Shown piece after piece: positions 10,801 to 21,735 of a DNA stretch of 64,000 nucleotides. The notes below the pieces were generated by a model. That model was not told the origin of the DNA and searched no databases. It saw only the letters and a list, made by a program, of their open reading frames with translations. Position 1 is the stretch's first letter; each line of letters opens with the position of its first letter. This stretch comes from Calliphora vicina (lineage: Eukaryota > Arthropoda > Insecta > Diptera > Calliphoridae), in contig NC_088784.1 of NCBI RefSeq assembly GCF_958450345.1, forward strand, positions 58,770,247 through 58,834,246, given 5' to 3'. A program made the translations under genes and the position numbers.

Positions 10801-13800
10801 TTAACTGTATCCTATAAAGATAAAAACTCATATACAAGTAAATATGGATATATTTTAAGTAAGAATAAACTTTTGTTTTAATATTTCACAAAATATGTTA
10901 ATTTTGTTCCTACATTTCTTATTCGAGTGGCCTGAGACACGTTAATGGTCTGGCGATTTTTTAATAACTTTTACATTTTTTAACCAATTTTTGTCTTTTA
11001 TATCTTATTAGAACGAAAATTACGTACACATTTCGATTCTTTTATATTAAATTGCAAAAGTTATTATTTAATTGGTGGTATTTTAGGTCATTACGAAAGT
11101 TTTCAGCGGGTACCGTTTCAACATTTCAAAAAATTTAATTCTAAGGGACACTCTAATGTATATACATATTAGGCTGGGTCGATTTGTAGGGACGATCAAA
11201 AAGTAAAAAATCGTATAGCAGAAACGCAATCTACGAAAAATTCTAAGAAAGTTTCCTCAAGAAACCTGAGCATTTCGTCTTTTATCCAATAAAAAAACTA
11301 TTAAAAAAATAAATACTGACATATCATTGGATAAAAGACGAAATGCGCAAAATAGGATTTGATTTTAGACCTGTGGTTTCATGGGGAAAATTTCATAGAA
11401 TTTTCCGTAGAATACGTTTATGCTATACGATGTTTCATGAAAAAAAATCGACCCACCCTAATATATATGCTGATGAGCAGCATATATTTAAACTTAAATA
11501 ATACATAATGTTTATATTTAATTACAAACTAAAAAAGATATGAATATGAATATGAATATTATTCTTAATAGACTTTGACTTTAAATTTGATCCCATTATA
11601 TTTGATAAAAATTGCAGCTTTTGTTACTGTAAAACAATAAAAAGTTTACTTAATTGTTGAAATAAAATATTGGGCCAACTGTGTTAACTTTTTGATAATA
11701 TAACAGTAATAAAACATTAATAATGAAATAGCGCCAAATCGCTTAAGTAAGGTTTGTATTTAAAAATAATTATTTATTCAAATATTTGAGGGAATTGTCC
11801 TGCCTACTAAGAAATCTATTTCAAACTTCTTTTAATGCTATTTTAACACAAATGCGAATAGAAAGAATACAGAATTAAAATAACTTCAAAACACTTCATT
11901 ATTGGCTGGGAAAAATATAGATACTTATAATATTATTAAAACAGATATAACTATAAGTTCACATATGACCAGACATGGTTATAATGGGGGTTATTAGTTC
12001 AAATTTTATTAAGAAATTGGGTGTATTTCTATCATGCGCTAAGGAAACCGGTCGCGGCGACAAACCGACGAACACCGAACTAATGATTTTTACCAGGAAT
12101 AACAAAATATAAATAGTCTTTTTGAATGAAGTCACATAACTTGGAGTAGTTTTAAAGTTTCTTAAAATGCTGAGAGTAGCATCCGAATGGCGAAGGTTTT
12201 ACGTAGAAGACTGCTGAAATGTATATATTTCCAAAATCAGCTTGGACGTCACCCTACGGGACTTGGGATATGAAGACATCAACGAAACGGCTTACAACTG
12301 GTCATCATTAGGCGAATCTGTAACACTTAGCAACATAAGTTTCCCTTTGGTTGAGATATCGAATATAATCGGTGAATGGCCACTCAGAGAGTCGGTAAAA
12401 CGGAGGTGTACGATTGCCACTTGCGTCCCTCCTTGTTCCGAAAAAAATACTCAATCACACCTATTATAGGTGTACTTAGTTATTAGCCACTTAATAACTA
12501 CTGCATGAGTTTTATGAAGAGTAGAAGAATCTATACAACACCTTCATTACAACTGTTCCTTTCTACAATAGGTAAGATATCATGCTGTGGACTGTGTCGC
12601 TGATAGATCTATTCATTTACATAAATTATTCGTATATTGAAGGATATTTTTACTCTCTAACTGCGGAAGACCCATGTATCCTAACCTAAAAACCAATAAT
12701 TAAGTTTCCATAATTAAGAGTCTCATTATTTCGAGTCGGACTCTTTTAAATTCGAAAATAATTAAATAAACCACCCTAATTTACATATATACACGTATGT
12801 ACCATTAGGGTGGCCCTTAATTTACAAAAGTTGGATTTTGGCCAGTCTTCCCCCCCCCAGTTTGGTGAACATTGGTAAAAAAATCATCCTGAACAAATTT
12901 TAGGTAAATCGGTTGGGGTTAAGACGTGCCGTGCCGCAAGCCCTCTGAAGTTTTGAGATGCATTTACAAGGGGAAAAAATTCAGTTTTTTTAGATTTCCC
13001 CAGGCCATTAACGTGTCTTAGGCCACTAGAACAAGAAATGTAGGAACAAAACTAACATATTTTGAGAAATATTAAAATAAAAGCTCATTTTTTTACTTAA
13101 AATATATCCATATTTACTTGTATATGAGTTTTTTTCTTCGTAGAATACTGTTAACTTATTCGCAGGTATGACCAAAAAAATAAAAATTTTTTAACGGCAG
13201 TTCCAAAACTGCATTTTCAAATTTTTAAAAATTTTGTTAAACAAATTTCAGAATTTTTTGATCATCTCATTTATTGAGATTTATTGAGAATATAATAGGG
13301 AATTATAGTTTTTCCGTACCTGCGATTTAAATTTTGAAATTTTCGAGAAAAACCAATTATTTGTCCATTTTTTGGCGAATGAGCTCTATTTCCTTAATGT
13401 TATGAATTTTTAGTAAAACCTATTCAGAATATTATAGTCCAGATAATTCTAAATATATTCTGAAAGTTTTACTAAAATTGGAAAACGTAAAACCTTAAAT
13501 CGTGAAGGTCAAAAGTCAAAATTTTTCAATATTTGTGAATTTATAATTTAAAAATAACGATTTTGATGAAACTTAAGAAAAATATAGCATGAAGTCTAGT
13601 ATTTATAATAATAGCACAAAAATGGAAATTAACCCTTAATGTCACTTGGGGTTAAAATGACTCCAAACTTTAAAAAACATAAAAAACCTTGTCAATTGCA
13701 ATAGTGCTGATCAAAATTTGATTTTTTAAGGAAGCAAACTTAAAAATATTGTATTGTGTATTAGAAAGTAGTAATTTAACCTATTTTAAATTTTTTTCAC

Positions 13801-14846
13801 AATTTTGACCACACATTTTTTAAACGGCAAAATATTGTGTTTATACCTGATTTTCGAATTAACAACGTATTTAATATTTTATTGAGTATTCTAGAAGAAT
13901 TAAATTGATTTTAACCCTTTAGTGTACTTTTGATTTATTAGATTTAAAAAAGAACTTGAATGATTCAGTTTATTTAATTATAAAAAACATTAAAATTTTA
14001 AAATCACGAAAAATACAGTCAATATGAATGATGCATATAGACTGTATTTTTCGTGATTTTAAAATTTGAGTGTCATTTTAATCCCAAGTGACATTAAGGG
14101 TTAATTTCCATTTTTGTGCTGTTATTATAAATACTAGACTTCATGTTATAAATAATTAAATAACATTTCGCTATTTTTAAATTAGAAATTCCAAATATTG
14201 AATAATTTGACCTTTACTGTTTAACATTTAATGTTTAACATTTTCCAATTTTAGTAAAACTTTCAGAATATATTTAGAATTATCTGGACAATAATATTCC
14301 GAATAGGTTTTACTTAAAAATCGCCAAAAAAAAATGGCCAAATAATTGGTTTTTCTAGAAAATTTCAATACAGGGTAAGACAGGCTAAAATCCAACTTTT
14401 GTTTATTAAGGGCCACCCTAATGTACCATATGTAATGTAAATTAATTGTTTTTTATACTCGTAGTATTAATAATTAATATTCGTATTGATTTTTCAAACC
14501 AAAATTAAAAAATATTAAACCATTTTTTTTCTTTACAATCGAACACATGCATACATAAATAAACCTAATCTACTCGTAATTTGATAAATTTAAAATAGTC
14601 AAAGGTCATTATTTCGTTAGTAAAAACATTATGGTTTATAATTTTATTACTAACCTCTGTATTGACATCAATCTTAAATGGTTTAATAGTTTTGTCTTCC
14701 TTGTAATTGGAGACATCACCTGGTCCCCAATATTTATTGGTGTCAAATGTTGGCAACGGTAGTGGACGTGTCAATTCATCGAACTTGTGATAACCGAAAC
14801 CGATAAGTATACTTAAGAAAGCAACAAAAATTATAAGACCTTTCAT
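7114..14846 (-). CDS. Jheh: Juvenile hormone epoxide hydrolase, 4 exons, 459 aa
   Basis: Family role: membrane-anchored microsomal epoxide hydrolase that opens the epoxide of juvenile hormone (and of some xenobiotics) to the diol, lowering JH activity. Exons (minus): 14846-14655 (64 codons), 8418-8219, 8154-7950, 7896-7114. All introns are GT-AG and the joins keep frame (phases 0, 2, 0). Residues 2-18 form a hydrophobic N-terminal anchor. HGWPG at 158-162 is the oxyanion-hole motif; GGDWGS places the nucleophile at Asp233; Tyr305 (ESGYFHIQ) and Tyr379 (GRLYKES) match the epoxide-polarising tyrosines; Asp415 and His436 (GHFAALE) complete the triad. Length is normal for the family and no lesion is seen. 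The start at 14846 was chosen because the protein then begins MKGLIIF, the usual anchor; the 22 codons upstream lack an in-frame ATG. Paralogue identity (Jheh1/2/3) cannot be told. Confidence 0.95.
7950..8154 (-). CDS. Jheh: Jheh exon 3 (residues 131/132-199)
   Basis: Bounded by acceptor CACAG (AG at 8156-8155) and donor CAG|GTAATT. Contains HGWPG. The flanking introns are 64 bp (8155-8218) and 53 bp (7897-7949). Confidence 0.93.
8219..8418 (-). CDS. Jheh: Jheh exon 2 (residues 65-131)
   Basis: Acceptor CCCACAG|GTTATAACC, donor GG|GTACTA. Encodes the N-terminal epoxide-hydrolase region (..EGVQFQYGYN..YWREKYLAKW). Confidence 0.92.
9003..9115. mobile_element. CCGGTT-rich repeat fragment
   Basis: Contains aaaccggttaaccgaaaacc and a cggttttttgtgaacgggtt stretch, like 3857-4334 and 23110-23405. 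Confidence 0.45.
9201..11157. mobile_element. Giant foldback transposon, copy 1 (1.96 kb)
   Basis: The ends are inverted (ATTAGAGTGTCCCTTAGAAT .. ATTCTAAGGGACACTCTAAT) and the inversion continues through almost the whole element, so two arms of about 0.95 kb meet near 10190 (aaaatggaaattaaccctta .. taagggttaatttccatttt). GTAT flanks both ends (9197-9200, 11158-11161). The left arm has about 100 extra bases near 9260-9370. No transposase is visible. It lies in Jheh intron 1. Confidence 0.85.
11168..11462. mobile_element. MITE with ATTAGGSTGGGTCGATTT ends
   Basis: 295 bp, TIRs ATTAGGCTGGGTCGATTT / AAATCGACCCACCCTAAT, with a second internal inverted pair (catttcgtcttttatcca .. tggataaaagacgaaatg). 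The first bases resemble the giant foldback ends (ATTAGGGTGG). It sits seven bases after the first foldback ends. Confidence 0.7.
11990..12480 (+). pseudogene. Possible LINE reverse transcriptase scrap
   Basis: A plus frame near 12030 reads SCAKETGRGDKPTNTELMIF, the shape of the segment after the YADD motif in LOA/R1/I-type LINEs (..GLGVNP.KTEL.LFTR). The following frame (12242-12469) is open but not recognised. Stops and frame changes interrupt it. Confidence 0.35.
12804..14422. mobile_element. Giant foldback transposon, copy 2 (1.62 kb)
   Basis: TIR begins ATTAGGGTGGCCCTTAAT; the right end is the inverse (..AAGGGCCACCCTAAT). A direct repeat GTACC flanks it (12799-12803, 14423-14427). The arms are homologous to copy 1. 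The centre (about 13690-14050) is an unrelated loop holding its own hairpin (cgaaaaatacagtc .. gactgtatttttcg). In Jheh intron 1. Confidence 0.85.
14655..14846 (-). CDS. Jheh: Jheh exon 1 (residues 1-64)
   Basis: ATG at 14846-14844, donor GAG|GTTAGT. Encodes the membrane anchor and the RPLPLPTFDTNKYWGPG segment conserved in insect Jheh proteins. Confidence 0.92.
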
Positions 14847-14882
14847 TTCCCAAAACAATTGTTGCCCACTCGCACAATGTAC

Positions 14883-14917
14883 GTATCTGCTCGATAGCAC
14901 GGTAATTGTCAAACTGA
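14883..14917 (-). promoter_or_regulatory. Jheh core promoter: Inr + DPE
   Basis: On the minus strand TCAGTT (14917-14912) is a perfect arthropod initiator with A+1 at 14915. AGATAC at +28 to +33 (14888-14883) fits the DPE consensus RGWYV at the required spacing. No TATA box is seen 25-35 nt upstream. This gives a 69-nt leader to the ATG at 14846. Seen by eye, not experimentally shown. Confidence 0.6.
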
Positions 14918-15402
14918 ATAATCATCGTATTTGTTTTGATTGTTTGTGGCCGTAGTGAAAATAAAAATAAACTTTAAACAATTTATTTATTGTTCTTGTT
15001 TTTTGTTTAAACTAACACTCATATTCATAGAATACACTTTCGTATCTACATTTTTGAATGCACAATATACATATACGAAGAGCAAATAACACCAAGTGAT
15101 AATTATGCTCATTTTGTTTTTAAATATTCCCCGATTCTAGCTAGAGAGATATTTGACTGTGATAATGATAAGCGACTGACTTATCTTATCTCTGGTCACA
15201 ATTGGGTAGACTCTTTTAAAGCTTAGGATTTATGATTTGTTGTTCTGTTTAAAAATACCTAAATAAAAAATTTACACTATTCAATGACTGCCAAAACAAT
15301 TAATACGTTATTGTGTTATTAAATGTGTGATTATTTGATTGGTTTTTTAAAATAGTTACTCACGCACAACTAATTGAAATATTATTGTATATGGCATAAA
15401 TA
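14918..15402. other. Upstream region of Jheh
   Basis: Intergenic, AT-rich. No gene or repeat end is seen before the MITE at 15403. Confidence 0.4.
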
Positions 15403-15800
15403 TATCGTCACGTTAAATGCAAACGGACGTAAATACACAAAAATTCGAAATCCATTTTTTGATTGTTGTTCGTTTGATCGAACTAGATGTTCACGCAAAA
15501 TTTTAGACTCTTACAATCAAAAACGGCGACTTTATTAAAGAAATTCGAATGGACGTAACTACAAGTGCATGTATTTCTTAATGCAAAAAGGTGTAACTAC
15601 ACTTTCGTATGAAAAACATACAAGTCAAACACTTGTATGTTAATACTGTTGGAAGCAATGGTGTTATCGGTGATTTGAATTTGTTGTTAACTACATAATT
15701 CTAATAAGTTCAAAATTTTAGTACCTATACGTTTTTGCTTCTCCTGTAAAATAAAGAAAAGTATACATAGTTACATTCGTTTGCATTTAATATGCAGATA
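15403..15800. mobile_element. MITE, TATCGTC ends, copy 1
   Basis: TIRs tatcgtcacgttaaatgcaa and the inverse ttgcatttaatatgcagata. Same family as 17252-17518. Confidence 0.65.
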
Positions 15801-15805
15801 TGTAC

Positions 15806-16606
15806 AGTAGGGTGGTCCTTAATAAACAAAAGTTGGATTTTGGCCATTCTCACCCCGCAGTTTGGTGAACATTAGTAAAAAAATCATCCTGAAAAAATTT
15901 TAGGTAAATCGGTTGGGGTTAAGACGTGCCGCAAGCCCTCTGAAGTTTTGAGATGCATTTACAAGGGGAAAAAAAGCATTTTGTAAAAATTTTGCCATTA
16001 AAAAATTACTTTTGTAATTTAATTTAAAAGAATCGAAATGTGTACGTAATTGTCGTTCTAATGAGACATAAAAACCAGAAATTGGTCAAAAAATGTTAAA
16101 GTTATTAAAAATTCGCCAGGCCATTAACGTGTCTCAGGCCACTAGAACAAGAAATGTAGGAACAAAATTAACATATTTTGAGAAATATTAAAATAAAAGC
16201 TCATTTTTACTTAAAATATGTCCATATTTACTTGTATATGAGTTTTTGTCTTCGTAGGATACCGTTAACCTATTCTTAGGTATGAACAAAAAAATAAATT
16301 TTTTTTAGCGGCAGTTTCAAAATTCCATTCTCAAATCATCTCATTGGGATTTATTAAGAATATAATAGGGAATACAAATGTTTTTTATGTCTCATTAGAA
16401 CGACAATTACGTACACATTTCGATTCTTTTAAATTAAATTACAAAAGTAATTGTTTAATGGCAAAATTTTTACAAAAACTGAAAAAAACGCATTATCCCC
16501 AACCGATTTACCTAAAATTTTTTCAGGATGATTTTTTTACTAATGTTCACCAAACTGGAGGGTGAGAATGGCAAAAATCCAACATTCGTTTATTAAGGGC
16601 CACCCT
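15806..16606. mobile_element. Giant foldback family, copy 3, internally deleted
   Basis: Left TIR AGTAGGGTGGTCCTTAATAA, inverted right end TTATTAAGGGCCACCCT. Most of both arms is missing (about 0.8 kb remains), including the centre. The last TIR bases are lost where the Tigger-like element starts. Confidence 0.75.
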
Positions 16607-16809
16607 TTTACGCCTCCATTTACGCGGTTTGTTGGGACCAAAAAAGTAGCGTGTAAATCAAATTCGCGTAAAACGATGTTCTAATTTAGAACGAAATGCT
16701 TTTGTGGGCCCAGTAATTTTTTATTTCGCGTAAAACAATACATCAGTCACATAACAAAAAATAAATTGGGACCTAAAAATCGCATTAAATAGAAAACACA
16801 TATGTACAT

Positions 16810-17249
16810 TAGGGATATAACTAATTTTGGCGAAATTTTTGGCAGCACCACGTGATGGGCAATATTGTATAAGTAATGAAAATCATTTTTTTACGTCATT
16901 TGGAATCAAAAACATCACGCACCAACACCGATTTCTAAAATTAACCAAAATGATTTTTTCTCTGAAAAATTATATAAATAATTTAATTTTTTTTTGCAAA
17001 TGTGAGGGTTACTTCCCTTATTTAAAATTTATCTTTTGAAGTATTTCCGCAGTTATTATTAGAATAAAATATATTGTATTTCAAAATAATTGAAAATATT
17101 TCATGAAAAACTTTATTGCGTTTGGTGCGTGAACTTTTTTAACAACCGCGAAAAAATAATACCGTGGTTTTTCATATTTTTTAATTCTCTATTCAACTAT
17201 GCTATGCTAATTTGCATATTTGCAAAAAAAGTCAATAGTTATATCCCTA
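16810..17249. mobile_element. MITE with perfect 14-bp TIR TAGGGATATAACTA
   Basis: TAGGGATATAACTA at 16810-16823 and its exact inverse at 17236-17249. The interior is AT-rich and the short open frame at 16827-17039 is not convincing as a gene. Confidence 0.65.
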
Positions 17250-17251
17250 CA

Positions 17252-17518
17252 TATCGTCACATTAAATGAAAGCGGACTTAACTACCAAAAAAAAAAACAT
17301 TCCCACGACAGCCGGTTCTACGCACCGGAGTTCACTCGGCCAAGGGCTGTCAACTCAGCAAACACTGCTGCTACAACAACAACAACACAAAAATTCAAAA
17401 TCGAGTTTTTGATTGATTGAACAATTGCCAAGAATACTCTATTATTATTGATTTTATAACGTATCCTGCAAAAACAATAAAAATGTAGTTTCGCTCGTTT
17501 GCATTTAATGCGACGATA
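17252..17518. mobile_element. MITE, TATCGTC ends, copy 2
   Basis: tatcgtcacattaaatgaaa .. gcatttaatgcgacgata with TA at each end. Same family as 15403-15800; inserted two bases from the preceding MITE. Confidence 0.65.
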
Positions 17519-17884
17519 TATACTTTAAGTAAACTTATTTTATTTGTACTTTTAAAAACATATTTAAAATAAAAGTAAAGTAAAAAAAATCAAATAAAAA
17601 AAATATTTCTTATCGAAAATTAAGGAAAAAATTTCAATTAAAAAAACAAAATATTCCAATACATAAACATAACAAACAATTTATAAAAATTAACGAAGTT
17701 TTCAAAAAAGAAATCTGTTATTCGCTTGTGTTTTTTTTCGTTTCTTGTTGTTTGTTGCCGCGTAAAAAAAGTCGCGTATTTGAAAAAATGGTTGCTAATT
17801 TGAGTTCGCGTAAATAAAGTACCGCGTAAATGGAGGCTTACCTGCAAAAACATTTTTCTTTTAAAATTTCAATAATTTATATTC

Positions 17885-18605
17885 GTGAGTGATTTTCGGA
17901 AGTGGGCCTTATATGGGAGCTATGACCAATTATGGACCGATCACCATGAAATTGGGTCGTGTGATTTATGTCTGTATGAAAGTTGTTTATGTTGAATTTT
18001 GTGTGTATACCAACATTTTTAAGCGATTTATGCACGTGAAAGTGATTTTCGGAAGCGGGTCTATATGGGAGCTATGACCAATTATGGACCGATCATCATG
18101 AAATTAGGTCATGTGATTTATGTCTATATTAAAGTTAACTATGTTGAATTTTGTGAGCATACCAACATATTTAAGCGATTTATGCACGTTAAAGTGATTT
18201 TCGGAAGCGGGTCTATATGGGAGCTATGAATAATTATGGACCGATCGTAACAGAATTTGGTGACATGAATTTTGTGTATATAAAACTGATTTGGAGCGGA
18301 ATTTGTAGAGATACATATATAAATTAAACATTTATGACCGATAAAGTCTAATTTCAAAGGACATTTGTATGGGGGCTAGGTGAAATAGTGCACCGACTTC
18401 AGCCAGTTTCAATAGCCTTGGCCCTTTGGCCGAAAAAATAATATGTACCAAATTTGATCGAAATCTCTTCAAAATTGCGACCTGTACCAAGCGCACAAGG
18501 TTTACATGGACAGCCAACCAGGTCAGTCCATCTGGCTGGTTGTCTGTCCAGGTATTTTTCTATCGCACAATGGCTAGCCGGAGACAGTGCTTGTTCTTTA
18601 AAGGA
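17885..18605 (-). mobile_element. Mini-me-like element, family A fragment with three tandem 152-bp modules
   Basis: The module starting gtgattttcgga repeats at 17889, 18042 and 18194, each with 'tatgggagctatga..aattatggaccgatc'. The far end holds the (GACA/GTCY) remnant ('ccagtccatctggctggttg', near 18525). This is the inverse of the interior of the copy at 43411-44132. Confidence 0.7.
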
Positions 18606-20405
18606 CACATCTGAGGAAATTTAACAAATATTTTTCAAAATATCGCGTTAGAATAGAAAATTGTTTTCGATTACTTAAAGCAAAGTTCAAGTTTTCCTGG
18701 AAAATATGATATTCTTTTAACTTTCTCACAATTATAATATGATGAAATATTTGTAACAGCTTCTATGAAATTATTGTAGAAGTGGTAACATATAATCGCA
18801 ACTATCATAATATGGTTTTAATTGTATAATAATTTTGTCCATTTCGAATTACCATAATATAATCTGTTTTTATAATTGTTTTCAATATAAATTTATTTTG
18901 TTTAAAATGATACAGTTTTCATTTAAATAAACATACAACAAACATTTAATTTTAATAATTCATCAAGTTATAATAAATAATTCTTTATTTTTTATAATTC
19001 TTAAAGTTTCATTACACTGAAAAAAGGAATTCATAATTGTATTAGATATTTTAATTAATGTTATTGATCGAACACGACTTTTTTCCAAACTCTTTTCATT
19101 CAAAAGTATTATAAAAAACAACATAAAAATATAAATGAAAATTGAAATACATTAATTTATACTAAAAAATTTATATTAACGAATTATTTATAAATGTTAT
19201 GCATTGAAATCAATAAAATGAAATCATATTTAATACTTTTTTTCTGTGTATTTTCAATTTAAAAACTTGATGCATTCTTTTGTTGTACAAATATGTAAAT
19301 GCAATGAAATCAGACTCTAATAATATAATAAGAATGTACGAACTCATAACTTTTAATGTTTAAAAGAATCATAAACATATACATACATATGAAAAAATAG
19401 TTTGCGGTTGTAAAATTATCAGATTATAAATTAAGTTTTTCCATTGAGTCAATACAAAATACCAATTAGAATGATTTTCTAATATTTCATCGACAATATT
19501 GAAAGCAAGACGCATATAGGAGGTGTAGTAGAGTTTAAGTTTTGAATTTAGACTTTAAACTCTAAAGCCTAGTATGTACTCTGTTCATTATTGCGAACAA
19601 TTTTGGTTTTTTCATGCGAAAAATTTTATATGTGCAATTCCACGAGAATCGATACCACGACTGAAAACACAAAAACCGTTGAAACCGTTTTTTAAGATGA
19701 TTTGAATAGAAGAAAATAATGAAATGTTACTATGTGAAAGTATTTAGATCATATTACAACATTTTAAAGACAAAAATAATAGTTCAAACAAATTATATTT
19801 AATTTGTTAATGCAAGGTATGTTTCAGGCTAAAATTGCGGCGAAAACTAGGCTCCCAATTAGCTTGTAGTACGAAATGAATTATTTTTTTTTGCTATTGT
19901 CAAATTGTTTATTGAAACCGAATGTATATTTTCTATTCACTTTTTAGTATTTGTATACATATATTTACAGAATATATATTGTATATAGAAAAAAAATTCG
20001 TTAGACACGAACCGGATGATATACGTCTGAAACTATAAATTTAATGGAGAAAAACTGTGTTTTCAGTTTCAGGTTCCTTTTTTAAGGACTTCAAAGTTTC
20101 AAAGAAGTACATTTTTTAAAAAATATTTAAAAATACTCCTGCTATTCCAACAATGACAAATTGTATGTCAAAAGAACAAGAAAAGTTGTATAAAATATTA
20201 TCTTTATTTTATCCTGTAAGGATCAGAAGATGTCAAAAATGTCATTTAAAATGTTTATCCTTTAAGATTGCCAATAAATTCCTTTAAAAAAAATAGTGCA
20301 TTATAGACCCAAATATTCTATACTAAATGTAAAAATTTCAACCTTTATATATATAAAGGTCAAATTAAAATATAAAAAAAAATTCTTATTATTCAAAAAA
20401 GTTTT
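18606..20405. other. Long AT-rich region without a recognised gene
   Basis: Only hints of repeats: a possible TIR pair acactgaaaaaag / cttttttctgtgta at about 19013-19250, and 19690-19830, which resembles 58810-58890 (tgttactatgtgaa(a/g)gtattt). No coding region is supported. Confidence 0.4.
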
Positions 20406-20975
20406 ATTATACCATAGTGGGGGAGGTATAATGGGTTAGGGCTGTTGTTTGCAACATACAAAAATATTGTCCCAACACCCACCTCAGGATCACTTTCTGA
20501 GTCGACTAAGCGATGTCCGTCCGTCTGTCCGCCCATCCATGTAAACCTTGTAATCAAACTAAAGGTCGCAGGATAATAGATAAAGATAATTCGAAAAAAT
20601 TTGGCACAAAAATTTATATTGCCCCAAGGACAAATGCTATTGAATTTGGTAAGAATCAGCCCATTATTTATCCTAGCCCCCATACAATTGGACTATTTGA
20701 ATATAGTTAAGCTCTCATAAATATCTTAATTATAAACATATTCAAACCAAATTACGCACAATTAAGTTTTATGTAAGCCGAACTCTCACGACCAAATTTC
20801 GTGACGATCGGTCAACAATATTCCATAGCTCCCATATAAGCAACATTCTCGAAAATGTCATTAATATACATAAATCTCTGAAATATTTCATATCAAAAGA
20901 AAACTCTTTATAATCATATACCCGGTGTAGGGTATCATGAGGTCGGGCTTGCCTGACTATACCATTTTACTTGTT
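20406..20975 (+). mobile_element. Mini-me-like element, family A, near complete (570 bp)
   Basis: Starts with ttataccatagtgggggagg (left hairpin), contains the core and a (GTCY)n stretch at 20513-20535, and ends with the hairpin gtcgggcttgcctgac plus TTTTACTTGTTT. Confidence 0.75.
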
Positions 20976-21299
20976 TATTAAAAAGTCTTCTTCGTTGCTT
21001 TTCACAACGGATTTTGTTATATTTTTTTCGAATGAATAAAATATAAAAAATCTAATAATTCAAATTTAAAATATTTTTTAAAACTTAAGTAGTTAAGATA
21101 GAAGGATGAAATTTTGGCATGTGATATTCAATATTTGGATCTTTAACTCAATATTTTTTTAAAAAAAAATTATTGGAAATCTAAAAGGATATTCAAGGAT
21201 AAAAATTTGAATGGACATTTTTGACATCTTTTAATCCTTACAGGATAAAATAAAAATAATACGAAATGTTTTACAACTCTTCTTGACCATTTGACATCA
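20976..21299. other. AT-rich spacer with inverted-repeat hints
   Basis: 'atccttacaggataaaataa' (21234) is the inverse of 'ttattttatcctgtaaggat' near 20203, so 20200-21250 may be an older element interrupted by the mini-me copy. Confidence 0.35.
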
Positions 21300-21735
21300 A
21301 ATTTGACATAGTTGGATGATCAGGCATTTATAGACCATATAACCATATTTCGGGAAGATATTTGTATGGGGGCTAGGAGAAATCATGGACCGTTTCTTAT
21401 AATTTTCACCAGAGTTACTCCTTTTATCATAAAAGTAACGAGTGCAAAATTTTATGATATAAGCTGCAATATATTTACAAAAATGACCAAAAAAGATGAA
21501 AATTATCAATTTTTTTTTGAGGTTGTCCCACATTTTAATTCATAACTTTGGTTCCATTGTACCTATTTCGCTGATTTTCAATACCATACTGCTTAGGACA
21601 ATAATAAACATTTTTCTTGCAACTCTACTAAGTTTATTTGCGTATTTTGGACGTGAGCGTGTTTTACACAGACGGACAGACAGACGGACATGGATCAATC
21701 GACTTTCATAAGGATCAATAATATATATGGGGCAT
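21300..21735 (-). mobile_element. Mini-me-like element, family B fragment (inverted)
   Basis: Reverse complement of about 5100-5530, including 'tgggacaacctcaaa' and the (GACA/GGAC)n remnant at 21670-21690. The open frames here are the same incidental ones as in 5127-5753. Confidence 0.7.

Larger units (their letters stand above)
8419..14654 (-). other. Jheh intron 1, 6236 bp, TE-filled
   Basis: Phase-0 intron between GTTAGT (donor) and TTTCCCCCACAG (acceptor). Contents, in plus coordinates: a CCGGTT-type fragment near 9003, foldback 9201-11157, MITE 11168-11462, LINE scrap about 11990-12480 and foldback 12804-14422. The remainder (8440-9000, 11470-11980, 12490-12790) shows nothing I can name. 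The other Jheh introns are 53 and 64 bp, so this one appears inflated by insertion. Confidence 0.9.
16609..17840. mobile_element. Tigger/pogo-like TIR element carrying two nested MITEs
   Basis: TIRs read (T)ACGCCTCCATTTACGCGG on the left and the inverse CCGCGTAAATGGAGGCTTA on the right, with repeated cgcgtaaa motifs just inside, as in Tigger-type ends. No transposase remains: MITEs occupy 16810-17249 and 17252-17518. Confidence 0.6.

Noticed and set aside
14847..14912. N-terminal extension of Jheh (22 codons)
   Set aside because: No ATG in frame; the family start MKGLIIF fits at 14846 and the predicted TSS lies at 14915.
17280..17420. Less AT-rich stretch with 'ctacaacaacaacaac' as a gene exon
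   Set aside because: It is the interior of a MITE; the CAA run is simple sequence.
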